Position numbers and translations under genes: made by a program. A stretch of DNA of 60,000 bases, from assembly GCA_950295325.1 (NCBI GenBank), contig OX485809.1, positions 14,386,001 to 14,446,000 of the forward strand, given 5' to 3'. The notes below the pieces were generated by a model. It was given only the letters and a program-made list of their open reading frames with translations, did no database searches and had not been told where the DNA came from. The DNA is from Polytrichum commune. Lineage: Eukaryota > Streptophyta > Polytrichopsida > Polytrichales > Polytrichaceae. This document shows, in pieces, positions 11,661-23,204 of this stretch (the stretch's first letter is position 1; each line of letters starts with the position of its first letter).

Positions 11661-12918
11661 CTATGCCCTCCTGATTTCCAGCTCCAGGGTGGCTTGGCCA
11701 TTGGTGGTCATGTTGCCGAGCAGGGAGAATCCCCGGATGGTTTTGGAAGCCCAGCTGCCGGCCTTGTGTGGGTAGGGCATGCCGCCCGTGCCCTGGTACA
11801 AGTTGTAGTGGAGGTCCGAGTTGGGGCTTTGATACCCATCCACCACGGTGGCGTTCCACCAGTTGTCGTAAAGGTTGTAGTCGTATGGCACTTGGTACAT
11901 CACGTGCAGGGTCTTGTTCACATTCTGCCATAATTTCAACCATATCCCAATCAAAATGACATATGTATGTATGTATGCATGTATGCATGTATGCATGTAT
12001 GTATGCATGTCCCCATTAGTTGCCGAATTTGCAGGATCAGCAGCTCCAACATGAGGAGCTGCTCAGCATACCAACCGGTAGCCTAAACAATAGTCACACC
12101 CTGAATCAATACGTCAACTACATTCACCAGTGCAAGGACCACATATGTCTTACGTGTTGGTGGTCGCTACAAACTTCCTACAGTTCATTGATGGTTTGGA
12201 ATGCACAAAATTTCGCATGTCCCTCATGCGAACATCATTTGGATCGTGTTATGTCCACAAGTGAGAAATGCGCATCACGGCTACATACCGGCATGAAGTA
12301 GGAGTAGGTGCCGATCGCACCGCGAGCAGTCTGAGCTGACTTGCGTGCGCCCCACTGGCAGACGTAGTTTGGTTGGACCGAGTAAGGAATCACTGCGTCG
12401 GACGTTCCGCTGCTGTAGTATATTCCGGAGCTCTGGAAGTTGTACTGCGAGGGTCAACAAACGACGAGGGTTACATCATCAGTATAATATGATATGATGC
12501 GCGTGCGCAACCCCTGCCACGAACAGGGGCCTGCCAATCAATCTAGGAATCCAATCCCTACACAATGTGCGTATTCGACAGTCTTCATATATATATGCCT
12601 GACAATAGTAGGGCTACAACGCAATTCCGTAGCTGGTGTATAATTTACAGGTGTGTAGTTCTTGAGGCCGATGGCTATCTTTCGCTCCACGTTGAGGAGA
12701 GCATTCATGAGGTTGATGAGGTTCTGTATGTGGAACTTGCTCATCTCCACCACTCCTCCGATGACTGCCCCTGCAATCCTCGCAGTGGGGCCGCTTTCGA
12801 CGGCCGGAACCACTTCGTTGGCATCTCCTTCCTCTGCTGCCGTTGGTGGTGCCTCGTCCTCCACGATCGGGTTCTCTTTGGACCCCAACGCCTCCTTCGT
12901 GTCGGCGCTGCTCGCCAT
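11661..12918 (-). CDS. Bryoporin-like (actinoporin family) protein, left copy
   Basis: Minus-strand exons are 12649-12918, 12289-12444 and 11661-11924, all joined in phase 0, for 229 residues. It is the mirror image of the gene at 16774-18031 with identical coding sequence. Family: actinoporin-like pore-forming proteins, which in mosses (bryoporin of Physcomitrium patens) are linked to osmotic and drying stress. Evidence: an amphipathic segment (about residues 45-60) after an acidic N-terminal extension, the conserved VERKIAIGLKN strand, and the aromatic lipid-headgroup region VPYDYNLYDNWW in exon 3. The copy appears intact: no frameshift or stop, and consensus splice sites. Whether it is expressed separately from its twin cannot be told. 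Confidence 0.9.
11961..12011. repeat. Tetranucleotide microsatellite, left bryoporin intron 2
   Basis: A run of mixed ATGT and ATGC units within intron 2. It is identical in length and unit order to the run at 17681-17731 in the other arm, which matters because such repeats change length quickly. Confidence 0.85.
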
Positions 12919-13513
12919 TCTTGCGGAAGTAATCGAACCTGCGAATATGTATTCCACGCGCTACCGAGGGTCAGTGTGTAATGTGCGCTGAGAGTTTCAA
13001 TATTCAAAGGAGCTTCTGGTAACATTACGCAAGATCACTTCGAATCGCCTACGCATCGTGAACTGCACGCTCGTTGAATTCGTAAAATTGCAGGACCGGG
13101 CAGCTGGACCGACGACAACCAAGCGGCCATGGGGTGACATGACTAAGGGGAAAACTGCAAGATGTAGAGTAAGCTGGTCGACACGAAAATGTGCAACATC
13201 AGTGGTCCCGGATCAGTTGATCGCTTCACACCTGCTTACCTGCTCTTGAGCTCAGTCGATCATTTACTAGTTCCGATCCTTAGAGGAAGCGTATCAGTAT
13301 CAGACACAGGTAGCCCAATACAAGGAGGTGACAAGGTTGAAAACAGACCAGGCTATACATGCGTCGGTACTAGAAAATGGAATCTATGTGTAGTGCAAGG
13401 CAGAGCATTTTCACCTTCGAAGACACTGGAGCGGATCGAGTGAGGATGCCGAGGTGATATTGAAGGGAAGACTCGAAAGCTGGAGTGATGCTGATATCAA
13501 TGGCCTCCGATCT

Positions 13514-13522
13514 CTATTTATA
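13514..13522 (-). promoter_or_regulatory. TATA box of left bryoporin gene
   Basis: TATAAATAG on the minus strand mirrors 16170-16178. It lies about 600 bases before the ATG. The distance is explained by a likely leader intron (about 12939-13414). Confidence 0.65.
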
Positions 13523-14007
13523 CTGACCTTGCCTACCTTCAGGTATAGGCCATGTGTACTACTATAGCTGATTGCGCATGCACCGATCCGGCACAAGGGA
13601 CTTGCTTGAGCATCAACTTGGATGAGGTTAGATGTTGGGGTGGAGCAGGCTAGTTTGTCGTTTCCGCTGCCATGCCATTGATACCACCGACGTACTGGAG
13701 ATCGGCAGAAATGGGAATCTTTTGCTTTGTTAAATTGTTTTGGCGCCGAAAAGTCACCAGATCAGGAGTTTTGATTAAGGTGATTCAGTTACTCCTTACC
13801 CAAAATCCCTGGATAGACAGTAACCTCAGGCCAGTGACAAGTGAGGCCATCAGTTAGCAAGGTCGAAGCAATAGGGAGCACGTGTGTAGACTCGATCAAG
13901 AGGGCGCTCCGCCGAGCTGACCATCACCCATCCACCCGCGAGAAGGGGACAGAATGGCGTATGATGACTCCGCAAGCGGAGGACTAGGCTCCCATATAAC
14001 GAACAAG

Positions 14008-14220
14008 GAGAACCCGCCGCTACTTACAGATGAACCGGTTGAGTTTGAGAAATAACCGGTTGAAGTTCAAGACTTCAGGATAACTAAGCATCATTTAAAA
14101 GGAATTTAGAGAATACGCCTCCAATCAATGAAGAAAATTGAAAGATTACAACATGTAGCCGGTTGGACTTGGGAACACTAGGATTTTGATCCACTGTGCC
14201 CAAAAATCCCCCGGGAGACT
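14008..14220. repeat. Dispersed repeat with aaccggttgag motifs, copy 1
   Basis: It contains gatgaaccggttgagtttga, then aataaccggttga, then gtagccggttgga. About 200 bp match 47417-47640 with many differences. The inner end of the left palindrome arm (14188) lies within this repeat, and the match to the 47 kb copy runs on past the arm end to about 14220. An inverse copy forms the inner end of the right arm (from 15503). Confidence 0.7.
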
Positions 14221-15502
14221 GCTGCTACCATGCGGCACACCCAAGTCTGCACAGTAAATATGATATGCTTGAGTGATACTTTGTGACTTGAAATTGGCGG
14301 CCTGTCTCCGGGAGTGTTGAGAAATGTCTCAGCCGATCTGAACTTCCGATTCAAAGTGCAGATCACAGAGAGTGTGGATTGATCACTTTTGTAACATCGA
14401 TATCGTGTAGTCTGTCCCGAGATCCAAAGTTTATCATCACCCTGGCCACCTCAAGAAGAGAAGAAAAAATATCTACGAGCTCCACTCTCGTTCCAAAATG
14501 AGAAACATTAGGTTTCCAAACGATGGTCTCTCCTCCTCTCATCTTGAATTCTAAATTTTAGGGATAAATATGGTTCACATATTGGATGAAATAGTCATTT
14601 GGATTTCTTGAAGATTACCCACTTCAATATAATTTATTATGAGGTTTAAAGGTACAAATACCACTAGGATTATATGAATAATATGGAGCTCATTTTGATT
14701 TGTTTTTCGAATTGTAGTTGTATTTGTTTGTGAAATATTCTAAACTTGGGTAAGGTTTATTTTTCTTTTTGTGAAAAAATACTCAAGTTTAATGAGTAAA
14801 ATCATCTGTGAAGGTCAAGATGTACTTCGTACCCGATTTCATGAACCAATTTCGCTATATAGACAACCAATTCAACTTTAAATTTCAAGCAATTTAATTA
14901 TATGTTGTGAACAATTTCATGATTTGGTACTCATATTCACAAGTTTATGAAATATATTTTATGGACTATATTTATTTTACAAAGAAGGATACATCAAGTA
15001 TAAGATTGTACTACTTACTCCGAGGACTACCGCTGTGAAATGGTACATTGTCCATGAGGATGAACTTTTGTCTATCAAGGCTAGGAATGTCTATTAATTT
15101 AAATGAATTCTAAGAACTCGTTTGTGTTGTAGGGATCAAGCGTGACATCATGTGCAATTGCTAGAAGCTTCTACGTAAACATAGAATAAAGAGGAACCAA
15201 TGAACAACAAGATGACAAAAAATGTGAAACGAGGAGCTGAGGAATTGAGAATATGAAAACCATAGAGTGCAAAAGGATTTACAAAATTGGTTTGGAGGAT
15301 TCATGAAGTTGCTAGAGGTAAAGGTCCATTATCATGAAATTGAGGTGTGCCATATGTGAAGTTGGTTTAACAGAACCATGAACTAATTTAGAAAGTTCAT
15401 GAAATTCATTGGATGGAAAATTCATGAACTAGCTTGGAACCTTAACGAAATTGAATTTGCACTTCTCTCGAGTTATCTTACCAAAGCAGGATCCTAGTGG
15501 GC
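14189..15502. other. Palindrome spacer (1314 bp)
   Basis: Unpaired AT-rich DNA between the two arms. It repeats short motifs such as ttcatgaa and has no ORF of note. No transposon ends, RNA gene or origin could be recognised. It separates two head-to-head promoters. Confidence 0.6.
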
Positions 15503-16169
15503 CAAAATCCTAGTGTTCCCAAGTCCAACCGGCTACATGTTGTAATCTTTCAATTTTCTTTCATTGATTGGAGGCGTATTCTCTAAATTCCTTTTAAATG
15601 ATGCTTAGTTATCCTGAAGTCTTGAACTTCAACCGGTTATTTCTCAAACTCAACCTGTTCATCTGTAAGTAGCGGCGGGTTCTCCTTGTTCGTTATATGG
15701 GAGCCTAGTCCTCCGCTTGCGGAGTCATCATACGCCATTCTGTCCCCTTCTCGCGGGTGGATGGGTGATGGTCAGCTCGGCGGAGCGCCCTCTTGATCGA
15801 GTCTACACACGTGCTCCCTATTGCTTCGACCTTGCTAACTGATGGCCTCACTTGTCACTGGCCTGAGGTTACTGTCTATCCAGGGATTTTGGGTAAGGAG
15901 TAACTGAATCACCTTAATCAAAACTCCTGATCTGGTGACTTTTCGGCGCCAAAACAATTTAACAAAGCAAAAGATTCCCATTTCTGCCGATCTCCAGTAC
16001 GTCGGTGGTATCAATGGCATGGCAGCGGAAACGACAAACTAGCCTGCTCCACCCCAACATCTAACCTCATCCAAGTTGATGCTCAAGCAAGTCCCTTGTG
16101 CCGGATCGGTGCATGCGCAATCAGCTATAGTAGTACACATGGCCTATACCTGAAGGTAGGCAAGGTCAG

Positions 16170-16178
16170 TATAAATAG
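16170..16178 (+). promoter_or_regulatory. TATA box of right bryoporin gene
   Basis: TATAAATAG is followed about 30 bases later by a pyrimidine-rich leader. A donor (GAAG/GTGAAA near 16278) and an acceptor (TTCGCAG at 16753) suggest a roughly 475-base leader intron ending 20 bases before the ATG. Confidence 0.7.
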
Positions 16179-16773
16179 AGATCGGAGGCCATTGATATCA
16201 GCATCACTCCAGCTTTCGAGTCTTCCCTTCAATATCACCTCGGCATCCTCACTCGATCCGCTCCAGTGTCTTCGAAGGTGAAAATGCTCTGCCTTGCACT
16301 ACACATAGATTCCATTTTCTAGTACCGACGCATGTATAGCCTGGTCTGTTTTCAACCTTGTCACCTCCTTGTATTGGGCTACCTGTGTCTGATACTGATA
16401 CGCTTCCTCTAAGGATCGGAACTAGTAAATGATCGACTGAGCTCAAGAGCAGGTAAGCAGGTGTGAAGCGATCAACTGATCCGGGACCACTGATGTTGCA
16501 CATTTTCGTGTCGACCAGCTTACTCTACATCTTGCAGTTTTCCCCTTAGTCATGTCACCCCATGGCCGCTTGGTTGTCGTCGGTCCAGCTGCCCGGTCCT
16601 GCAATTTTACGAATTCAACGAGCGTGCAGTTCACGATGCGTAGGCGATTCGAAGTGATCTTGCGTAATGTTACCAGAAGCTCCTTTGAATATTGAAACTC
16701 TCAGCGCACATTACACACTGACCCTCGGTAGCGCGTGGAATACATATTCGCAGGTTCGATTACTTCCGCAAGA

Positions 16774-18031
16774 ATGGCGAGCAGCGCCGACACGAAGGAG
16801 GCGTTGGGGTCCAAAGAGAACCCGATCGTGGAGGACGAGGCACCACCAACGGCAGCAGAGGAAGGAGATGCCAACGAAGTGGTTCCGGCCGTCGAAAGCG
16901 GCCCCACTGCGAGGATTGCAGGGGCAGTCATCGGAGGAGTGGTGGAGATGAGCAAGTTCCACATACAGAACCTCATCAACCTCATGAATGCTCTCCTCAA
17001 CGTGGAGCGAAAGATAGCCATCGGCCTCAAGAACTACACACCTGTAAATTATACACCAGCTACGGAATTGCGTTGTAGCCCTACTATTGTCAGGCATATA
17101 TATATGAAGACTGTCGAATACGCACATTGTGTAGGGATTGGATTCCTAGATTGATTGGCAGGCCCCTGTTCGTGGCAGGGGTTGCGCACGCGCATCATAT
17201 CATATTATACTGATGATGTAACCCTCGTCGTTTGTTGACCCTCGCAGTACAACTTCCAGAGCTCCGGAATATACTACAGCAGCGGAACGTCCGACGCAGT
17301 GATTCCTTACTCGGTCCAACCAAACTACGTCTGCCAGTGGGGCGCACGCAAGTCAGCTCAGACTGCTCGCGGTGCGATCGGCACCTACTCCTACTTCATG
17401 CCGGTATGTAGCCGTGATGCGCATTTCTCACTTGTGGACATAACACGATCCAAATGATGTTCGCATGAGGGACATGCGAAATTTTGTGCATTCCAAACCA
17501 TCAATGAACTGTAGGAAGTTTGTAGCGACCACCAACACGTAAGACATATGTGGTCCTTGCACTGGTGAATGTAGTTGACGTATTGATTCAGGGTGTGACT
17601 ATTGTTTAGGCTACCGGTTGGTATGCTGAGCAGCTCCTCATGTTGGAGCTGCTGATCCTGCAAATTCGGCAACTAATGGGGACATGCATACATACATGCA
17701 TACATGCATACATGCATACATACATACATATGTCATTTTGATTGGGATATGGTTGAAATTATGGCAGAATGTGAACAAGACCCTGCACGTGATGTACCAA
17801 GTGCCATACGACTACAACCTTTACGACAACTGGTGGAACGCCACCGTGGTGGATGGGTATCAAAGCCCCAACTCGGACCTCCACTACAACTTGTACCAGG
17901 GCACGGGCGGCATGCCCTACCCACACAAGGCCGGCAGCTGGGCTTCCAAAACCATCCGGGGATTCTCCCTGCTCGGCAACATGACCACCAATGGCCAAGC
18001 CACCCTGGAGCTGGAAATCAGGAGGGCATAG
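16774..18031 (+). CDS. Bryoporin-like (actinoporin family) protein, right copy
   Basis: Exons 16774-17043, 17248-17403 and 17768-18031 join in phase 0 to give 229 residues. Introns start gtaaat and gtatgt and end cgcag and ggcag. An in-frame ATG at 16735 is rejected as the start because it falls before a strong leader acceptor (16753). Residues 1-40 are acidic and low-complexity. About 45-60 form a glycine- and valine-rich amphipathic helix, as in the membrane-inserting N-terminus of actinoporins. The VERKIAIGLKN strand follows. Exon 3 bears VPYDYNLYDNWW, the aromatic cluster that in actinoporins binds phosphocholine headgroups, and a C-terminal GQATLELEI strand. Length and order fit plant bryoporins. 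The gene is complete and GC-richer than its surroundings. A role in stress or defence is inferred from the family only. Confidence 0.92.
17681..17731. repeat. Tetranucleotide microsatellite, right bryoporin intron 2
   Basis: About 50 bases of CATA/CATG-type units just upstream of exon 3, an exact mirror of 11961-12011. Confidence 0.85.
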
Positions 18032-18194
18032 ACCTGTGTACTCCGAATAGTGAATCGGCTTCGCGAAGTTCGGACGCCATTCCACCAAATGCAATTTGCT
18101 CGTGTCCGTTGGTTTCTGGACATTGTACGCAGTGCGAAACCGTGCTCAGATGATGTGGCCTGTCTAAGGATGTGAGCAGCTGCAATCTATGTGA

Positions 18195-18200
18195 AATAAA
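18195..18200 (+). terminator. Poly(A) signal of right bryoporin gene
   Basis: AATAAA lies about 165 bases after the TAG stop, in a typical plant 3' UTR position. Confidence 0.65.
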
Positions 18201-19810
18201 GTTCTCTGTTAATCTTATATCTGATATCTTGAGGATGGGGATCGTCTTTCGTAAAATGCAGTGCCTTTCCTGAATATTTGTATGAACCGATATTACTGCA
18301 CTTTCACGAAACGATTTGCTGAACACTACCTACTTGTAGCTCGTTAATCTTGTAATCGACCAATGCATGAGATTTCTAGGCTTGCCAGGTCTTGTTAGGT
18401 AGAGTCCGCTCCATCGACTCCATTCTCAGAGACTCCTCCTTGTGCTCCCAATTATCCTTTGAAGATTGCCGATTGAGGTGTATCCCAACCAATGATATAT
18501 CATTAGCGTTCTGGTGGATACCTATCAGCATCTGTTCAGTAGTCACAAGGGTTTCGTATTTAGCCATTTGCAAGAAGGCTTCATCATATGCATGTGACGC
18601 TTCGTCCTCAGCACTTTGGGACATTAGTCATCCAGTCGATAGGGGCAGAAGAATCTGATAATCGATAAGCCTTACAGAATTCCGTCTGTAGAGTGATTAA
18701 TACCGAGCCAAATAGTGGTGGTCTATTCATTTTTATTTATTTTCTTCATTTACAAAGATGTGAATATGACTACCTAATTCATAATCAGGTAATGGATTCG
18801 AGTGACATGAAACTCATGTATGACTGTTCACTGGTTCATTTCGTCCATCTTGTCGATATCCAACTGACAGACATAGATTCTCGAGATTCTCCGCGTGGAA
18901 TTTCAAAGTTCGAACCTTCCCGATCCTTCCTGTGTGATGATGCACAACATCATCATCAAATTCGGGACCGCCGGCTAAGGTAGATGGATCTTAAGTGGCT
19001 CGTTTTCTTAATCGGACCCCTAGATTTGATTGGTGTGTGGTTCGGTGAGGATCAGAGAGAAAACATCATAAAAGACATATGTTTCAAAGAGATCGCACTA
19101 CGTCTTCAGATATTAATAACCACACTCTACACTGAATAGTGAACACAATTAATTGGGAGGACCCATGTATGTATCCAGGTACATAAACAACTTCCGATAA
19201 CCATAACTAAATCGAGGGAGATCCGATATTCAATCCCGTTTTTGCAGATGTTTGCGACACGAGTTTTTGTTGTGTAAATCTGATCGGTGAAAGTTGGAGA
19301 ACATGAGATGCGAACCAAATAGCACCCACATACAGGCTTACTCGCCTCCAATCGAGCAAAACCTTGATAAAGTCTCAACAAGTTGATTACCTATGAGCAA
19401 CGCTTGCGGATACGAGCAGATCAAGAAGTCATAAAGATCCTTAACCTCATGACCTCTATCTAGTATCTAGGATATATGTAGATGGCACAACTGGGGAAAG
19501 TACTTCATCTACTACTTACGTAGATACTATGACGTCAGGACCAATGTTAAGCGGGTATCCAGGTTCAATCCGGCATCAATTAATTAGGGACATGCGAGGG
19601 TATCAAATATGTGACTCAGTGGGTATACTCATTCTTCAAAACCATTATTGTCACGGCCGGCAACTCACCCCTTTAGAAGTATTCTTTCTAATCCACTTCT
19701 CGTGGATCTAACGATTTGAGGATTTTCGGTTGGATCACAAAGAGGAGCAACATGCAAGTTGGAAAGAGGGCATTTAGAGGAATGCGACGATGAGATTTAA
19801 ACATGTCTAA

Positions 19811-19955
19811 TTTCATGAATTTAATGAAATGTTATCATGTTTTCAACAAATTTCAAACAATTACTTGTTCAACAAATCTAGTTGCATACTACTTGCACCG
19901 TCATCTAAAATATATAAACTTTCTTTGAAAAAAATATTTTGGCAACATAAAATTA
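19811..19955. repeat. Diverged inverted-repeat segment, right
   Basis: Inverse of 9072-9215 at about 85% by eye, directly continuing the near-perfect arm. It marks the point where arm identity drops sharply. Confidence 0.65.
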
Positions 19956-20990
19956 TGGATTTCAGGTTCCACTAGGAAAAGGGAAGGAATCCTAACAGGT
20001 TCTGTGAGCGACAAAGACCTTGAACAATTCCTATAGAAGACAACTTATTGGTATCAAATATATCACTAGGCACTTACCTTTACCTATTATTAAGAGACTT
20101 TCATAATCTGATTACCTCTATATATTTATATTTGCAATTGATCGCGCATGCTTCTAGGGAGCTGAAGAACATACAACAAGACTACCTTGAATCTCAAATT
20201 CCACATATAGTTTTTGAAGAATATGTGGATAACTGTCGAAAACCACTTTGGCTCCACTAGTTCTTTAGAGAGTTTCCACTGAATGTCCCCACACCAATCC
20301 ATAGAGCTAACATATCCAAGGACCAACTGGCTTTGAAGAAAGTCACGCATCATATACTTGCAAGGTGCAGTTTTCAATATGATTTCATGCGCCTCGCTTA
20401 TGGGGCTTCATTTCTTGTTTGAGTTCATTTGTATGAAGTTTCAGTCACTTAGTTGTGCATGTCACTGTTTGGCTTTTAGGTTTACAAGATATGTTGGCAC
20501 CTCGACACTAATACTACATAGCACTAATGACGAGGTCAACATTTTTTGGAACTATTTGTTCTCTTATTGTTGTCATTTTTTCATTTTAGCTCTTTTGGAG
20601 GCGGAGAGCTTTGCGTATTTATATGTACTGAAATTGGCTTCAAAAGTTTGGTCATGTTTATAAATTGTAATGTCTCTCAATAAGGCTGCAATGTTGCATT
20701 TTCAATAATGTTTTGCAGTCAATGTGAGGCCTCTTCTAAAAGAAAACATATGAATAATTTTTTTCATATAGCTATCATTTTTCTATAGGTTCCCAATTTA
20801 TAGACTTCAAAGAGGTGTTTATTGATTCGTTGACATATTTTATTACTCTATTGTAGACTCAACATAATGATGCATTGTGATTTGACTCTAGTAGATACTA
20901 TGAACATATTATTTTTCCCTTTGAAATGCATATGCCCAGTATGATTTTTTTGTAGAAATCTCCTTTGAATGTGAATTACATGTATAATTC
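19956..20990. other. Intergenic, no gene seen
   Basis: AT-rich sequence with several short ORFs on both strands. None has recognisable domains or codon bias. No inverse match to the left half was found. Confidence 0.4.
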
Positions 20991-22875
20991 AAAGATTCTA
21001 AAGACTTATGATGTACCTCATTTGGAGAAAGTTGGATGGTACCTTGATTTCTCTAAGACATCTTGTCCACTCTACAAGGTGTCCCTTTGAGCCCATATCC
21101 TTGCCGAAGTCAAACAAAATCCAATTGGTTTCACTCCTCTTTTGGATAGGTCTACAATTGTGAAAGAGAAGAAGGTAAAGTGAATTAAGTCAAAGCTGAA
21201 GAAAGCTAAAAGATCAAAGGATAATGATCATGTTGTAGGAGATAGATATATTTTATCTATGGATCATGTGGAGGATGGCATCAATATAGAGAAGGTGCCT
21301 AAATATGTTCAATCTACTTTAATTATGCACCTTGATGAGAAGGATGTACCACAATTGATTAATACCGAATCTCTAGTTTAAAGTTTTACGCTTCTTACTT
21401 TGTAGGATAATGGACATCCTATAACGAAGCTAGCTATAACCGCAAGTAGTCTTAGTAAAGTAGTTAGATGTCAAGGTGTAGAACGCAGTATCCAAGAATA
21501 TATTGGGCTACATTGTTCAAAACCGATTTAATTTTTACTTCATCCCCACATACAACATCAAAGAAAGATACTTCTAGGTTGCTCGAGAAATATGGATCAT
21601 TGGTCGTTGATGCACCATTTCGCATTCTCCAAGCATCCTCATCCTCTACTAAACCAGGTAATGTTTTATGCATTACCAAAAGCTACTTGGATATAATGGC
21701 CTCAATGACAAAGTCCAAGGAGAAGGGGAAGAGAACAAAATCAAATAAGACATCTAGATCAATTCTTATGGTCCCTTCAAGCTCATGGGATGAATTAGAG
21801 AATTTTCTTGTGAAGATATGGGATTTTTTTTTCTTCCATTTCCCTTCATTACTTCAATCTTTGATAACCCTACGAAATGATATATATTGAAATATTATTT
21901 TCCGTGTTCAAGATAAATCAATATAGATTGGAGAAAGGCCGTCTAAGTATGAATCCTCAAAGCCCTCAAGTGTCTAATGCTTTGGTGTTAAATTTTTCAT
22001 ATGGCAGACATATTGATTTGAGTGTTTTGCATTATTGAGGAAACAGATTGCAATCCACCCTAAATCAAACTACACCCATCTCATGCTTCACAATGGAGGT
22101 TTGTCTCAAAAAGCCAATACGTTTAAAGATGATGTTGTTTTCAACAACGCCACCATGGAGGACTTGACATTGGATTCCATTAAACATGCATCCAAAGGCT
22201 CCCATGATAAGAAACCCGTATTCATGATGGAGTGTTGTTCACCTTCAAGGCGTATGGTTGTAGATCTAAACATATTCACATGTATCACACCCACCTCATG
22301 TCATGTATTTATTGCCCTTGCATGTTATCATTATTGTTTGTGTGTTTTATAAATTCCTCCTCTTATGTAATTTTTGGTCTTTTTGACTATGATATTAGGT
22401 GCATCAATTGTAGCTTGCCAAGCTCTAAACCGTGACTTGGTTTTTTTTTCCCCAGATGCTAACACATCCATGTCATTAAGTAATTGTTAGATGCCCCTGG
22501 ATCTTTGTTACATTCCGACAATAATGACGAATCTTCAAATGGGAGCAATGACTATGGGCATGTGGTGGAGGTCTTCAAAAAAAAAGTGTTAGGACATTCT
22601 CCATAAATTTCTTATTTGCCTTCACGTTTCAACCAAGGATTTTAATTTATGTTGTATTATTGTAAGCTCTATGTAATAACCTACAATATTTTGTGTTCTT
22701 CTCGTTCAGGATGTCTTTGGTGTCTCCTCCACTTGGTTTCACTCTTCCATATTGGGTGGAATTTGTTGCACAACAATGCGTCAAAATAGGCTCTCCCCCA
22801 AGTAGACGCAAACGTTGCAAATTCAATGAAGACGTGGAGGAGTTTATGGACATAGAGGTTGTTTGCAAGCCTTAA
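20991..22875 (+). pseudogene. Decayed coding region of unknown origin
   Basis: One frame stays mostly open from about 20991 to 21480 apart from a few stops and reads like a lysine-rich protein (for example HLEKVGWYLDFSKTSCPLYK). The reading then shifts frame into 21468-21890, 22035-22352 and 22693-22875. The pattern is that of a broken gene or transposon ORF. No reverse transcriptase, integrase or transposase motif was recognised, so the family is not named. Confidence 0.4.
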
Positions 22876-23204
22876 TTTTGTAGGTGTTGCGTTTTTTAGT
22901 TGTTTAATAAACGCCTTTGCATTCATGCTCCTCATAGTATGAGCTTTCTTTTGGAATATTTCACTTACAAAAATGAGTACTTTGCCTATTATGCTTCAAA
23001 CTACTCTTGAAGCCAATTTCTAAACACTAAAATTTGCATGTATAAATATTTTATATTCATGATTGCTAAATTATTTTTGGTGGACAACTCTGCCCGTGGA
23101 TACTTAGGCCCCTATAATCAAGGGTCAAAACATGATAACCCCTATAACCGAGAGGTCTAACATGAACATGCTCATATCAAGACACTTATGAAATAGCAAC
23201 CCCA
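22876..23204. other. Intergenic, no gene seen
   Basis: AT-rich sequence just outside the outer inverted segment. It contains short repeated phrases (cccctataatcaa / cccctataaccga), suggesting a small local duplication. Confidence 0.4.

Larger units (their letters stand above)
9882..14188. repeat. Palindrome core, left arm (4.3 kb)
   Basis: Every position x here pairs with 29692-x in the right arm. All open frames inside are identical in both arms from about 10170 to 13860. Differences by eye are a cluster of roughly ten in the outer 230 bp (for example at 9920-10110), one substitution near 14034 and one single-base length difference near 14130. The arm contains a bryoporin-like gene on the minus strand plus its promoter. 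The outer 1.6 kb (9882-11490) and the inner 0.7 kb (13523-14188) hold no recognised gene. Confidence 0.95.
15503..19810. repeat. Palindrome core, right arm (4.3 kb)
   Basis: Inverse of 9882-14188; the coordinate sum is constant at 29692, so there is almost no length change over 4.3 kb. It contains the plus-strand bryoporin-like gene with promoter, leader intron, three coding exons and poly(A) signal. The stretches outside the gene (15503-16160 and 18210-19810) hold no recognised gene. Confidence 0.95.

Noticed and set aside
11539-11988. Alternative frames of about 100-150 codons over the bryoporin exons (both arms)
   Set aside because: They are shadows of GC-rich exon 3 in other frames and on the opposite strand; only the phased three-exon reading gives family motifs.
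16735-16773. Upstream in-frame ATG for the bryoporin protein
   Set aside because: It falls before a strong splice acceptor at 16753, so it is probably intronic; the ATG at 16774 is kept.
9882-19810. Palindrome as a simple assembly artefact
   Set aside because: Not excluded, but the arms differ at several bases and one length position near their ends, and older diverged inverted layers surround them, which argues for a real structure.
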